DNA of 64,000 nt from Rhizobiaceae bacterium CPCC 101076 (lineage in GTDB: Bacteria > Pseudomonadota > Alphaproteobacteria > Rhizobiales > Methylopilaceae): NCBI GenBank assembly GCA_003347645.1, contig QDFX01000018.1, positions 1 to 64,000 on the forward strand. The letters are read 5' to 3'. The position numbers and the translations under genes are program-made. This document shows positions 16,340 through 24,901 of this stretch, piece after piece (positions within the stretch are counted from its first letter, which is position 1; each line of letters begins with the position of its first letter). The notes beneath the pieces were generated by a model. It made no database searches. It was given only the letters and a program-made list of their open reading frames with translations, and had not been told where the DNA came from.

Positions 16340-17476
16340 TCACTCCCAGGTCAGCGCGCCGCCGTTCTGGTATTCGATGACGCGCGTCTCGAAGAAGTTC
16401 TTCTCCTTCTTGAGGTCCATCGCCTCCGACATCCATGGGAACGGGTTCTCCGTCTCCGCGAATACCGGCGAAAGGCCGATCTGGGCGCAGCGGCGGTTGG
16501 CGATGAAGTGCATGTACTGCTCGCACAGCGCCGCGTTCAGGCCGAGGAAGCCGCGGGGCATCGTGTCCCGGCCATAGGCCGCTTCCAGCTCGGCCGCTTC
16601 CTTGATCATGCCGCGCAGCTCGTCCTGGAACGTCTTCGTCCAGAGATGCGGGTTCTCGATCTTGATCTGGTTGATGACGTCGATGCCGAAGTTCAGATGG
16701 ATGCTCTCGTCGCGCAGGATGTACTGATACTGCTCGGCGATACCGACCATCTTGTTGCGGCGGCCGAGCGACAGGATCTGCGCGAAGCCGGTGTAGAACC
16801 ACATGCCTTCGAACACGACGTAGAACGCCACGAGATCGCGCAGGAAGCTCTGGTCGGCCTCCGTCGTGCCGGTCTTGAAGTCCGGGTTCTCGAGGTTCTG
16901 CGTGTGTTTCAGCGCCCAGGCCGCCTTATCGGTGATCGAGGGCACTTCGCGGTACATGTTGAACAGCTCGCCCTCGTCGAGGCCGAGGCTTTCCACGATG
17001 TACTGGAAGGTATGCGTATGCACCGCCTCCTCGAACGCCTGGCGCAGCAGGTACTGCCGGCATTCGGGGTTGGTCAGGTGGCGATAGATCGCCAGCACGA
17101 TGTTGTTGGCGACGAGCGATTCCGAGGCCGCGAAGAAACCGAGATTGCGCTTGATCGCCAGGCGCTCATCCTCGGTTAGGCCGTCGCGCGACTTCCATAG
17201 CGCGATGTCGGCCTGCATCGAGACTTCCGTCGGCATCCAGTGATTGTTGCAGCCCGACAGGTACTTCTCCCATGCCCACTTGTACTTGAGCGGCAGGAGC
17301 TGGTTCACGTCGGCGCGGCAATTGATCATCCGCTTGTCGTCGACCGAGACGCGGCCGCCGGAGCGGTCGATCTCACCAAGACCCGTGGTGTCCGCAGGCG
17401 CGGCTTCCTTCTGGAAGCCGGCCGGCATGGTCTTCTTGGGGTCGTTGTTCGGCGTCGTATCGGACCAATCGAGCAT
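16340..17476 (-). CDS. nrdB: Ribonucleotide reductase small subunit, class Ic type
   Basis: The 378-residue metal-cofactor subunit of ribonucleotide reductase, which makes deoxyribonucleotides. Metal ligands align by constant spacing with Chlamydia trachomatis R2: Glu119, Glu150, His153, Glu223, Glu257 and His260. The residue seven after Glu150, normally the radical Tyr, is Phe157 (EEAVHTHTF), and the first ligand is Glu rather than Asp. Both are class Ic hallmarks (Mn/Fe cofactor instead of a tyrosyl radical). Tyr159 and Tyr252 match the Chlamydia electron-relay tyrosines. AGGAG precedes the ATG, and nrdA lies 26 bases upstream. Confidence 0.95.
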   Translation of the reverse strand: MLDWSDTTPNNDPKKTMPAGFQKEAAPADTTGLGEIDRSGGRVSVDDKRMINCRADVNQLLPLKYKWAWEKYLSGCNNHWMPTEVSMQADIALWKSRDGLTEDERLAIKRNLGFFAASESLVANNIVLAIYRHLTNPECRQYLLRQAFEEAVHTHTFQYIVESLGLDEGELFNMYREVPSITDKAAWALKHTQNLENPDFKTGTTEADQSFLRDLVAFYVVFEGMWFYTGFAQILSLGRRNKMVGIAEQYQYILRDESIHLNFGIDVINQIKIENPHLWTKTFQDELRGMIKEAAELEAAYGRDTMPRGFLGLNAALCEQYMHFIANRRCAQIGLSPVFAETENPFPWMSEAMDLKKEKNFFETRVIEYQNGGALTWE

Positions 17477-17502
17477 TTTTTTCTCCTAAAGTTCCGAGCC
17501 GA

Positions 17503-20394
17503 TTACTGGCAGGCTTCGCAAGTCGGGTCTTCGATCGAGCAGGCCATCGGCATGCGGATCGGCTCGGGAGCCGCCGCTCCGAGAGAACCGGCCGAGACGG
17601 CATTCAGCTTGCCGTCGGTGCCCTTCAGCGTCGACTTCTCGACATGCGTGGCGCTGCGCGAGCGCAGGTAATAGGTGGTCTTGAGGCCGCGCTGCCAAGC
17701 CAGGCGGTAGAGCTGATCGAGCTTCTTGCCGTTCGGATTGGCGATGTAGAGGTTCAAGGACTGCGCCTGGTCGATCCACTTCTGGCGACGGGCTGCCGCC
17801 TCGATAAGCCAAGAGCTGTCGATCTCGAACGCGGTCGCGTAGATCGCCTTCAGATCGTCCGGCACGCGGTCGATCGAGCCGACCGAACCGTCGAAGTACT
17901 TCAGGTCCGAGATCATCACCGCATCCCACAGCCCACGGGCCTTGAGGTCGCGGACGAGGTGCTCGTTCACCACAGTGAAGTCGCCCGACATGTTCGATTT
18001 GACGAACAGGTTCTGGTAGGCGGGCTCGATCGACTGGGCGACGCCGCAGATGTTGGAGATCGTCGCGGTCGGCGCGATCGCCATCGTGTTCGAGTTGCGC
18101 ATGCCCTGCTGCATCACCTTGGTGCGCAGGCTGGCCCAGTCGAGCTTGGACGAGCGGTCGACCTCGACGGTCTGGCCGCGGGCGTCGTCGAGGATCTGGA
18201 TCGAGTCGAGCGGCAGAATGCCCTTCGACCAGAGCGAGCCCTCGAAGCTCGGATAGCGGCCGCGTTCGGCGGCGAGATCGGCCGAGGCCGAGATCGCATG
18301 ATAGGAGATCGCCTCCATGCTCTCGTCGGCGAACTGCACGGCTGCGTCAGAGGCATACGGCAGGCGCAGGATGTTGATCGCATCCTGGAAGCCCATCAGG
18401 CCGAGACCGACCGGACGATGCTTCATGTTGGAATTCCGCGCCTCCGGGATCGTGTAGTAGTTCACGTCGATCACGTTATCGAGCATGCGCATGGCGGTCG
18501 TGACCGTCCGCTTCAGCTGCTCGTGGTCGAGCGCGCCGTTGTGGATGTGGTTCGCCAGGTTGACCGAGCCGAGATTGCAGACCGCGACTTCGGTGTCGGA
18601 GGTATTGAGCGTGATCTCGGTGCAGAGGTTCGAGGAGTGAACCACGCCGATGTGCTGCTGCGGCGAGCGCAGATTGCAGGGGTCCTTGAACGTCACCCAG
18701 GGATGGCCGGTCTCGAACAGCATGGTGAGCATGCGGCGCCACAGATCGGTCGCGCGGACCTCCTTGTAGACGGTCATCTCGCCGCGCTTGGCCTTGTCTT
18801 CGTAATAGGCGTAGCGCTCTGCGAACTTCTTGCCGGTCAGGTCGTGCAGGTCCGGCGTCTCGTCGGGCGAGAACAGGGTCCACACGCCGTCTTCCTCGAC
18901 GCGCTGCATGAACAGGTCCGGCACCCAGTTCGCCGTGTTCATGTCGTGCGTGCGGCGGCGGTCGTCGCCGGTGTTCTTGCGGAGATCGAGGAACTCCTCG
19001 ATGTCGATGTGCCAGGTCTCGAGATAGGCGCAGACCGCGCCCTTGCGCTTGCCGCCCTGGTTCACCGCGATCGCGGTGTCGTTGGCGACCTTGAGGAACG
19101 GCACCACGCCCTGGCTCTCGCCGTTGGTGCCCTTGATGTGGGCGCCGAGGCCGCGGACGCGGGTCCAGTCATTGCCGAGACCGCCCGAGTACTTGGCGAG
19201 CAGGGCGTTGTCCTTGATCGACTTGAAGATGCCGTCGAGGTCGTCCGGCACCGTCGTCAGGAAGCACGACGACAGCTGGGCGCGCTGCGTGCCCGAGTTG
19301 AACAGAGTCGGCGTCGACGCCATGAAGTCGAACGACGACAGGAGATTATAGAACTCGATGACCTTCGACTCGCGGTCGATCTCGCGAAGCGCGAGACCCA
19401 TCGCGACGCGCATGAAGAAGGCCTGCGGCAGCTCGAAACGGGTGCCTTCCGAGTGCAGGAAGTAGCGGTCGTAGAGCGTCTGCAGACCTAGGAACTGGAA
19501 GTTCAGGTCGCGCTCCGGCTTGATCGCGTCGGCGATGCGCTTGACGTCGAAACGGCTGAGTTCCGGGTCGAGCAGGTCGAGCTCGATGCCGCGCTTCACA
19601 TAGGCCTGGAAATACTCGGCATAGCGCGAGCCCATTTCGGCCTGCGTCGCCTGGTCCTCATGGCCCGAGATGAAGGTCAGCGCTTCGCGGCGCAGACGGT
19701 CGAGCAACAGGCGGGCGGAGACGAACGCATAGTTCGGCTCCTGCTCGACGAGGGTGCGGGCGGCCATGATCGAGGCCAGTGACAGCTCGTCCTGGGTGAT
19801 GCCGTCATAGAGATTGCGGCGGGCTTCGGTGAGAACCGGTTCGGCCGAGGCGCCATCGAGGCCGGCGACGGCCTCGTCGACGAGGGCCTGCAGACGGCGC
19901 TCGTCGAGCGGCTGCAGCGAACCGTCGGCAGCGCGGACCTTGAGGGACGGAGCGGTCTCGCCTTCGGCCTTCGCAGCGACTTCCTCACGGCGGGCACGGG
20001 CGCGCTCCTCACGATAGAGGACGTAAGCGCGGGCGACCTTGTGGTGCTCGCCGCGCATCAGCGCGAGCTCGACCTGGTCCTGGATATCCTCGATGTGCAG
20101 CGCGCGATCGGAATCGACGCGGCGGGTCAGGGCGGAGACGACCTGTTCGGTCACCTGCTCGACACCTTCATGGACGCGGCGCGAACCGGCGGCGCCCTGG
20201 CCCTCGACCGCGAGGAAAGCCTTGGTGACCGCGATCGCGATCTTGTTCTGGTCGAACGGCGTCACCGAGCCATTGCGGCGGATGACATGGAATGCCGGCG
20301 CCGAGGCGTGCTGCTGCGGAGAAGGATGCTCGTTCATTGCGATAACCGGCGCCGTGCGCTGGGCGCGTTCGAGATCAGCGGATAGTGAAGCCAA
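17503..20394 (-). CDS. nrdA: Ribonucleotide reductase large subunit
   Basis: A 963-residue catalytic subunit. The N-terminus has an ATP-cone (about residues 36-127, starting HVIRRNGSVTPFD) and a second, degenerate cone-like stretch (about 151-180) before the core. Active-site landmarks are SSCFLTTV, NLCTE, VAVCNLGSVNL and the C-terminal PTCEACQ redox pair. I chose a TTG start at 20394 because GAGGGGGAT lies directly before it. An ATG at 20337 has no ribosome site. The extended N-terminus fits the large partners of class Ic small subunits. It is co-transcribed with nrdB. Confidence 0.95.
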   Translation of the reverse strand: MASLSADLERAQRTAPVIAMNEHPSPQQHASAPAFHVIRRNGSVTPFDQNKIAIAVTKAFLAVEGQGAAGSRRVHEGVEQVTEQVVSALTRRVDSDRALHIEDIQDQVELALMRGEHHKVARAYVLYREERARARREEVAAKAEGETAPSLKVRAADGSLQPLDERRLQALVDEAVAGLDGASAEPVLTEARRNLYDGITQDELSLASIMAARTLVEQEPNYAFVSARLLLDRLRREALTFISGHEDQATQAEMGSRYAEYFQAYVKRGIELDLLDPELSRFDVKRIADAIKPERDLNFQFLGLQTLYDRYFLHSEGTRFELPQAFFMRVAMGLALREIDRESKVIEFYNLLSSFDFMASTPTLFNSGTQRAQLSSCFLTTVPDDLDGIFKSIKDNALLAKYSGGLGNDWTRVRGLGAHIKGTNGESQGVVPFLKVANDTAIAVNQGGKRKGAVCAYLETWHIDIEEFLDLRKNTGDDRRRTHDMNTANWVPDLFMQRVEEDGVWTLFSPDETPDLHDLTGKKFAERYAYYEDKAKRGEMTVYKEVRATDLWRRMLTMLFETGHPWVTFKDPCNLRSPQQHIGVVHSSNLCTEITLNTSDTEVAVCNLGSVNLANHIHNGALDHEQLKRTVTTAMRMLDNVIDVNYYTIPEARNSNMKHRPVGLGLMGFQDAINILRLPYASDAAVQFADESMEAISYHAISASADLAAERGRYPSFEGSLWSKGILPLDSIQILDDARGQTVEVDRSSKLDWASLRTKVMQQGMRNSNTMAIAPTATISNICGVAQSIEPAYQNLFVKSNMSGDFTVVNEHLVRDLKARGLWDAVMISDLKYFDGSVGSIDRVPDDLKAIYATAFEIDSSWLIEAAARRQKWIDQAQSLNLYIANPNGKKLDQLYRLAWQRGLKTTYYLRSRSATHVEKSTLKGTDGKLNAVSAGSLGAAAPEPIRMPMACSIEDPTCEACQ

Positions 20395-20802
20395 TTCATC
20401 CCCCTCAAGATAGGTCCATGGGCACCGGTTGTCAGGCTGGGGCGCAGCGTTTCCGGCCTGTCGTCGTGCTGTCAGATCAAGAGCCTAGGTGAGTCGGCTG
20501 CTAAGCCGCCAGAGCTCCAACGGACCACAACGCCACAATCCCCAACCTGTGGCGCAGATACCACTCTTTGGTGGGCCACGCCTGAGGTGTACTATATATA
20601 GGGTGTAACCCTCCGCAGGTTAAGGCCCTGTAAACGGTGCGCCGCCTGTTAATTCCGGGGACGGAAGAGGGCGTACGATCGAGAAAAAGGGTTGCGGGCC
20701 TGTTGACTAAACAGTCGATCCGTCGCCCCTCCCGAACCCATTTCCTCCGTTGCGGCGGCATGCCCGGTTTTCCACATGCCGGGCCCGATCTAGACTTCCC
20801 GG
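20395..20802. other. 408-bp region upstream of nrdA
   Basis: This gap separates the divergent nrdA and nuclease-like genes. It holds the NrdR-like box pair at 20559-20604 and a looser dyad CCACAA...CTGTGG nearby. A minus-strand open frame at 20501-20761 has no ribosome site and no recognisable protein, so I leave it out. I see no RNA gene or riboswitch. Confidence 0.5.
20559..20604 (-). promoter_or_regulatory. Paired NrdR-like boxes upstream of nrdA
   Basis: The box at 20589-20604 (core CTATATATAG) fits the NrdR consensus acaCwAtATaTwGtgt at nearly every position. A second, weaker 16-base dyad at 20559-20574 (CCACTCTTTGGTGG) is centred exactly 30 bases away, close to the helical-turn spacing of known NrdR box pairs. 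Regulation of nrdAB by the ATP/dATP-sensing repressor NrdR is therefore likely. The nrdR gene is not in the window. Confidence 0.65.
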
Positions 20803-21339
20803 ATGCGCTTCCTCATTCCGTGCACCCTGATCATCACCGCGTTCGGAACAGCCGCGGCGGCGCAAGACGTTCCCGATTCGACCGGATCGGTCGGCGCGGC
20901 TGCCCAGCCTCAAACCAGGCAGAGCATCCGGTTCATCGCAGACGGCACGCTGGAGATTGACGGCGCCCGGGCTCAGCTCGACGGCGCGGTTCCGTTCGAT
21001 CGTAGCGAGGTTTGTACCGCCACCGATGGAAGGCGCTGGGCGTGCGGGATGCGATCGCAGGCGGCTTGGAACAATTATTTCAAGACGAATGTCCAGTGCG
21101 CCGTCAGCGACGGCATCGCCAGCTGCGTCCGGGACGGCGAGCCGTCCGATCTCTGGCTGTTGCGAAACGGCTGGGCGGCAACGCTCGAAGGCGAGGCGGG
21201 TTTCCCGCGACTGGCCGCATACCGGGCGGCACAGCAATATGGTCTCGGGGTCTTCTCTCCCGGGGTACCGCCTTCCGCAGACGAACCGAAGGCTCCCAAA
21301 ACGAAAACGCCCGCCGTTTCGGGCGGGCGTTCTCAGTAA
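20803..21339 (+). CDS. Exported SNase-like (degenerate thermonuclease-fold) protein
   Basis: A 178-residue protein with a signal peptide (MRFLIPCTLIITAFGTAAAA, then QD). The central part, about residues 45-150, follows the order of the staphylococcal-nuclease fold seen in alphaproteobacterial thermonuclease-like proteins: DG-x-L, a strand ending in C....G..W.CG..A, V.C, then a GWA....A..AQ..GLG tail. The Asp/Arg/Glu catalytic set of active nucleases is not evident, so it may not cleave DNA. A Pro/Lys/Thr-rich tail follows, and a terminator overlaps the last codons. Confidence 0.6.
   Translation: MRFLIPCTLIITAFGTAAAAQDVPDSTGSVGAAAQPQTRQSIRFIADGTLEIDGARAQLDGAVPFDRSEVCTATDGRRWACGMRSQAAWNNYFKTNVQCAVSDGIASCVRDGEPSDLWLLRNGWAATLEGEAGFPRLAAYRAAQQYGLGVFSPGVPPSADEPKAPKTKTPAVSGGRSQ
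21306..21331 (+). terminator. Terminator hairpin overlapping the end of the SNase-like gene
   Basis: A perfect 10-bp stem AACGCCCGCC/GGCGGGCGTT with a 6-base loop, inside the last codons before TAA. AAAA precedes it, so it could also act from the minus strand for the convergent peroxiredoxin gene. Confidence 0.55.
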
Positions 21340-21350
21340 GCGATGCTCGC

Positions 21351-21986
21351 TCAGGTGCCGGGCTGCTCGGTGACGCGCAGATACGGCTTCAGCGTCTTCC
21401 AGCCCTTCGGGAACTTCTCCTTGGCGGCCTCGTCGGACACGCTCGGGACGATGATGACGTCCTGACCCTGCTTCCAGTCGGCCGGGGTGGCGACGGAGTG
21501 CTTGTCGGTCAACTGCAGCGAGTCGATCGTGCGGAGGATTTCATCGAAATTGCGGCCGGTCGCCGCCGGATAGGTCAGCGTCAGGCGGACCTTCTTGTTC
21601 GGATCGATGATGAACACCGAACGCACCGTCATGGTGTCGGAGGCGTTCGGGTGGATCATGCCGTACTTGTCGGAGACCGACTTGTCGCTGTCGGCGATCA
21701 GCGGGAAGTTCAGGCGGGCGCCCTGCGTCTCGGCGATGTCGTCGGCCCATTTGCCGTGATTGTCGAGCTGGTCGACCGAAAGGCCGAGCACCTTGACGCC
21801 ACGCTTCTCGAATTCGGGCTTCAGCTTGGAAACGGCGCCGAGCTCGGTGGTACATACCGGCGTGAAGTTCTTCGGATGGGAAAACAGCACGACCCAGTTG
21901 CTGCCGGCCCAATCATGAAAACGGATTTTGCCCTCGGTCGAGTCCTGCTCGAAATCCGGAGCGATATCGCCAATACGGACGCTCAT
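21351..21986 (-). CDS. 1-Cys peroxiredoxin (Prx6/AhpC-TSA family)
   Basis: A 211-residue cytoplasmic peroxidase reducing hydrogen peroxide, organic peroxides or peroxynitrite. The peroxidatic Cys45 sits in NFTPVCTTE. The long C-terminal domain and lack of a second conserved Cys in the usual resolving position place it with the Prx6 (1-Cys) group. GGGAGGT precedes the ATG at 21986. The frame is open further upstream, to 22064, without a ribosome site. Confidence 0.92.
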   Translation of the reverse strand: MSVRIGDIAPDFEQDSTEGKIRFHDWAGSNWVVLFSHPKNFTPVCTTELGAVSKLKPEFEKRGVKVLGLSVDQLDNHGKWADDIAETQGARLNFPLIADSDKSVSDKYGMIHPNASDTMTVRSVFIIDPNKKVRLTLTYPAATGRNFDEILRTIDSLQLTDKHSVATPADWKQGQDVIIVPSVSDEAAKEKFPKGWKTLKPYLRVTEQPGT

Positions 21987-22196
21987 CGCGACCTCCCAAA
22001 GCTGTTGCCGGCCCGGATGCGGGCGCGACGATGCGCCTGCATATGGGCAATCTGTGAAAAACACGCAACAGAAAAGTTTAGCGCAGAGAAATCACATAGC
22101 TTTCATGCGTTTATTGGTTTCATCAACCTTGTTCCGCGAATTCCGGGAGGAGGGGCCGAAAACCGCTAAAATCTTATCCTTCGCAGGAATTTCGCC

Positions 22197-23234
22197 ATGC
22201 CCCGCATCGCCGTGCCAGAAACCGAACGCATCGCGTGGGTCGATTACTCCAAGGGCATCTGCATCGTGCTTGTCGTCATGATGCATTCGACGCTGGGCGT
22301 TGGGAACGCCGCCGGCGGAGAAGGCTTCATGCACCATGTCGTCGCCTTCGCGCTGCCATTCCGCATGCCGGACTTCTTCCTGATCTCGGGCCTGTTTCTC
22401 TCGCGCGTGATCGACCGCGACTGGCGAACCTATCTCGACCGCAAGGTCATCCATTTCGCCTATTTCTACATCCTCTGGCTCGTCATTCAGGGCGCCTTCC
22501 GCTGGCCGGAACTGGCGATGACTGACGGCCCTGTCGCCGTCATCGAGCAGTTCCTGCTGGCGTTGATCGAGCCGTTCGGCACGCTCTGGTTCATCTACCT
22601 TCTGCCGGTGTTCTTCGTCGCCGCGAAGCTGATGCGGAACGTCCCGCCGGTTATCGTCCTCGCCCTCGGCACCGCCCTGCAGATCGCGGACATCCACACC
22701 GGCTGGACCGTCATCGACGAGACCGCCGAGCGCTTCGTCTTCTTCGCTATCGGCTGGTACGCCGCGCCGCTGATCTTCGCCTATACCGACCGCGTCGCCC
22801 AGAATATCGGTCTCGCCGCGATCGGCCTTGTCGCCTGGGCGGTGATGAACGGGACGCTGGTGCATTTCGACGTCGCTATGCTTCCAGGCGTCTCCTTCGT
22901 CCTCGGCCTGATGGGCGCGGGAGCCGTCGTCACCACGGGCGTCCTGCTGTCTCGCTACAAGCTGGCGGAGGCGCTGCGCTATGCCGGCCAGAATTCGATC
23001 GTCGTCTATCTGGCCTTCTTCCTGCCGATGGTCGTCACCCGCCTCGTTCTGCTGAAGACGGGCGTGGTCACCGATGTCGGCTGGATGTCGCTGATCGTGA
23101 CCGCGTCCGCCGTGATCACGCCGCTTCTCCTCCATCTCGCAGTGAAGAAGACCGGCTGGGGCCTGTTCCTGTTCGAACGCCCGGCCCGCTTCCGTCTCGA
23201 GCCTCGCTCCCCGGCCCTGCAGCCGGCGGAATAG
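22197..23234 (+). CDS. Inner-membrane acyltransferase 3 family protein
   Basis: A 345-residue polytopic protein with about ten hydrophobic segments. The family landmark WVDYSKGICIVLVVMMHS near residue 14 contains the catalytic-type His of acyltransferase family 3 (OatA, NodX and opgC-like), and FFLISGLFLSR follows. Such enzymes O-acetylate or succinylate surface polysaccharides or glucans. The target here is unknown. It is divergent from the peroxiredoxin gene and ends at a strong bidirectional terminator. Confidence 0.85.
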   Translation: MPRIAVPETERIAWVDYSKGICIVLVVMMHSTLGVGNAAGGEGFMHHVVAFALPFRMPDFFLISGLFLSRVIDRDWRTYLDRKVIHFAYFYILWLVIQGAFRWPELAMTDGPVAVIEQFLLALIEPFGTLWFIYLLPVFFVAAKLMRNVPPVIVLALGTALQIADIHTGWTVIDETAERFVFFAIGWYAAPLIFAYTDRVAQNIGLAAIGLVAWAVMNGTLVHFDVAMLPGVSFVLGLMGAGAVVTTGVLLSRYKLAEALRYAGQNSIVVYLAFFLPMVVTRLVLLKTGVVTDVGWMSLIVTASAVITPLLLHLAVKKTGWGLFLFERPARFRLEPRSPALQPAE

Positions 23235-23255
23235 GCGACACAGGCCGAGCGCAAA

Positions 23256-23291
23256 CGAAAAGGCGGCGGACCGAGGTCCGCCGCCTTTTCG
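23256..23291. terminator. Strong bidirectional terminator
   Basis: A perfect 16-bp stem with a CGAG loop. The arms carry AAAA and TTTT at their bases, so it can end both the acyltransferase transcript and the convergent oxlT transcript. Confidence 0.85.
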
Positions 23292-23316
23292 TTGCGTTGC
23301 CCATCTAGGGCGAGGA

Positions 23317-24615
23317 TTACTCGGCCGGCTGGACGACCGGAGCGCCGGTGCTGACCGAACGCGCATCGGCGATCGTCTTCGCACGCATCGGCTTCAGCAC
23401 GAACAGCGAGACCACGGCGGCGATCGCGTTGACCGCGGCCGCTGCGTAGAACACCGACTCCCACGAACCCGAGGCGTCGTACATCAGGCTCGCCACCGGG
23501 ACGACGAAGCTCGCCGTACCCTTGGCGGTGTACAGCAGGCCGGCGTTCGTCGCGGCGTACTTCGAGCCGAACGTGTCGGCGCAGGTCGACGGGAACAGGC
23601 TGTAGATCTCGCCCCAGGCGAAGAACACGAGGCCCGTCAGCAGCGTGAAGGCGATCGGGTCATGCCCGAACTCCCACATCGCGACGATGCCGACCGCTTC
23701 GAGCGCGAAGCAGATGAACATCGTGTTCTCGCGGCCGATATGATCCGACACCCAGCCGAAGAACGGACGGGTGACGCCGTTCAGGATGCGGTCGATCGCG
23801 AGCGCGAAGGTCAGCGCCGGCATTGTGATGCCGAGCATCGAGACCGGGACGTCGGCGATCTGCCAGTCCTTGGCGATCGGAGCGATCTGCGCGGTCACGA
23901 CCAGGCCGCCGGCGGCGACGAGCACGAACAGCAGATACATGATCCAGAACACCGGGCTCTTGATCATTTCCATCGGCGAGTATTCGCGACGGGTCTGGAC
24001 GACCTTGCCGGTGGCTGCGGGCAGAAGAGCCGCATCCGGCTTGACGAGGAGGAAGCCGAGCACGAGCACGACGCCGCCCTGGAGAAGGCCGAAGAACCAG
24101 AAGGTGTACTCATAGCCCGACGACGCGATCATGTTCGCGATCGGGATGATGGTGATGGCCGAGCCGGCGCCGAAGCCGGCGGCGGTGAGGCCGGCGGCCA
24201 GACCACGACGGTCCGGGAACCATTTCAGAGCGTTGCCGACGCATGTGCCGTAGACTGCACCGGCGCCGATGCCGCCGAGAGCAGCACCTGCGTAGAGCAG
24301 GAACAGCGAGTCAGCGAACGAGTTGATCCACCAGGCGAGACCGCACAGCAGGCCGCCGATGATGGTGACGATCTTCGGGCCGAACTTGTCGACGAACCAA
24401 CCCTCGATCGGAACGAGCCAGGTCTCGGTAACGACGAAGATGGTGAAGGCGACCTGGATGGCCGACAGCGACCAATCCGGATGAGCCTGCTGGATCGGCT
24501 TGACGAACAGCGTCCAGCCGTACTGAAGGTTTGCCACCATGGCCATGCAGACGATGCCGATGACCAGCTGCAGCCAGCGCCCGCCCACGGGGCCGGTTTT
24601 CGTTGTCGAAGACAT
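23317..24615 (-). CDS. oxlT: Oxalate/formate antiporter-like MFS transporter
   Basis: A 432-residue major facilitator with 12 hydrophobic segments, of the OxlT group that exchanges oxalate for formate. WTLFVKPIQQAHPDWSLS in the first loop, DRRGLAAGLTAAGFGAGSA in the middle and NAGLLYTAKGTAS are typical. The last holds the Lys that binds the dicarboxylate in Oxalobacter OxlT. AGGAGGAAG precedes the ATG at 24615, and the frame is open further upstream. No oxalate-catabolism gene is adjacent, so the substrate is inferred from family alone. Confidence 0.85.
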   Translation of the reverse strand: MSSTTKTGPVGGRWLQLVIGIVCMAMVANLQYGWTLFVKPIQQAHPDWSLSAIQVAFTIFVVTETWLVPIEGWFVDKFGPKIVTIIGGLLCGLAWWINSFADSLFLLYAGAALGGIGAGAVYGTCVGNALKWFPDRRGLAAGLTAAGFGAGSAITIIPIANMIASSGYEYTFWFFGLLQGGVVLVLGFLLVKPDAALLPAATGKVVQTRREYSPMEMIKSPVFWIMYLLFVLVAAGGLVVTAQIAPIAKDWQIADVPVSMLGITMPALTFALAIDRILNGVTRPFFGWVSDHIGRENTMFICFALEAVGIVAMWEFGHDPIAFTLLTGLVFFAWGEIYSLFPSTCADTFGSKYAATNAGLLYTAKGTASFVVPVASLMYDASGSWESVFYAAAAVNAIAAVVSLFVLKPMRAKTIADARSVSTGAPVVQPAE

Positions 24616-24764
24616 TCGCGTCTTCCTCCTAGACTTTTGATTGTTACAGGGCCCGCCGCCCCCCGCATGAGTGCTGGCAGGTTCGTGCATCACATCGCTT
24701 GGGAGGTCCGTGAAGCGCTGAAACCGTCCATCGCCAAGTTAGGCGTCTGACGCGGCTCTGCTAT

Positions 24765-24813
24765 GCTAAGTACTTATACCATAGTCAAAAGTACCTTAGC
24801 CTTTAGTCTAAAG
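24765..24813. promoter_or_regulatory. Cluster of palindromes upstream of oxlT
   Basis: In the AT-richer gap between oxlT and polA there is an imperfect inverted repeat, GCTAAGTACTT (24765-24775) with AAAGTACCTTAGC (24788-24800). A perfect palindrome, CTTTAGTCTAAAG (24801-24813), follows it directly. They lie 150-198 bases before oxlT and 89-137 bases before polA. They look like operators, but the regulator is unknown. Confidence 0.4.
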
Positions 24814-24901
24814 ACGTCACGTTTCGGTCGTTTTCGTTGACGGCCGTTAACGATTGAAGGCCGCGCTTCCGTTCGCGGCGGCGATCTCTATATTCGCGCG
24901 C

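Noticed and set aside
17644-19491. 615-codon plus-strand ORF opposite nrdA
   Set aside because: It is Arg/Asp/Val-rich antisense shadow typical of GC-rich DNA, with no domain. nrdA is certain on the other strand.
20501-20761. 86-codon minus-strand ORF upstream of nrdA
   Set aside because: It covers the NrdR-like boxes, has no ribosome site, and its product looks random.
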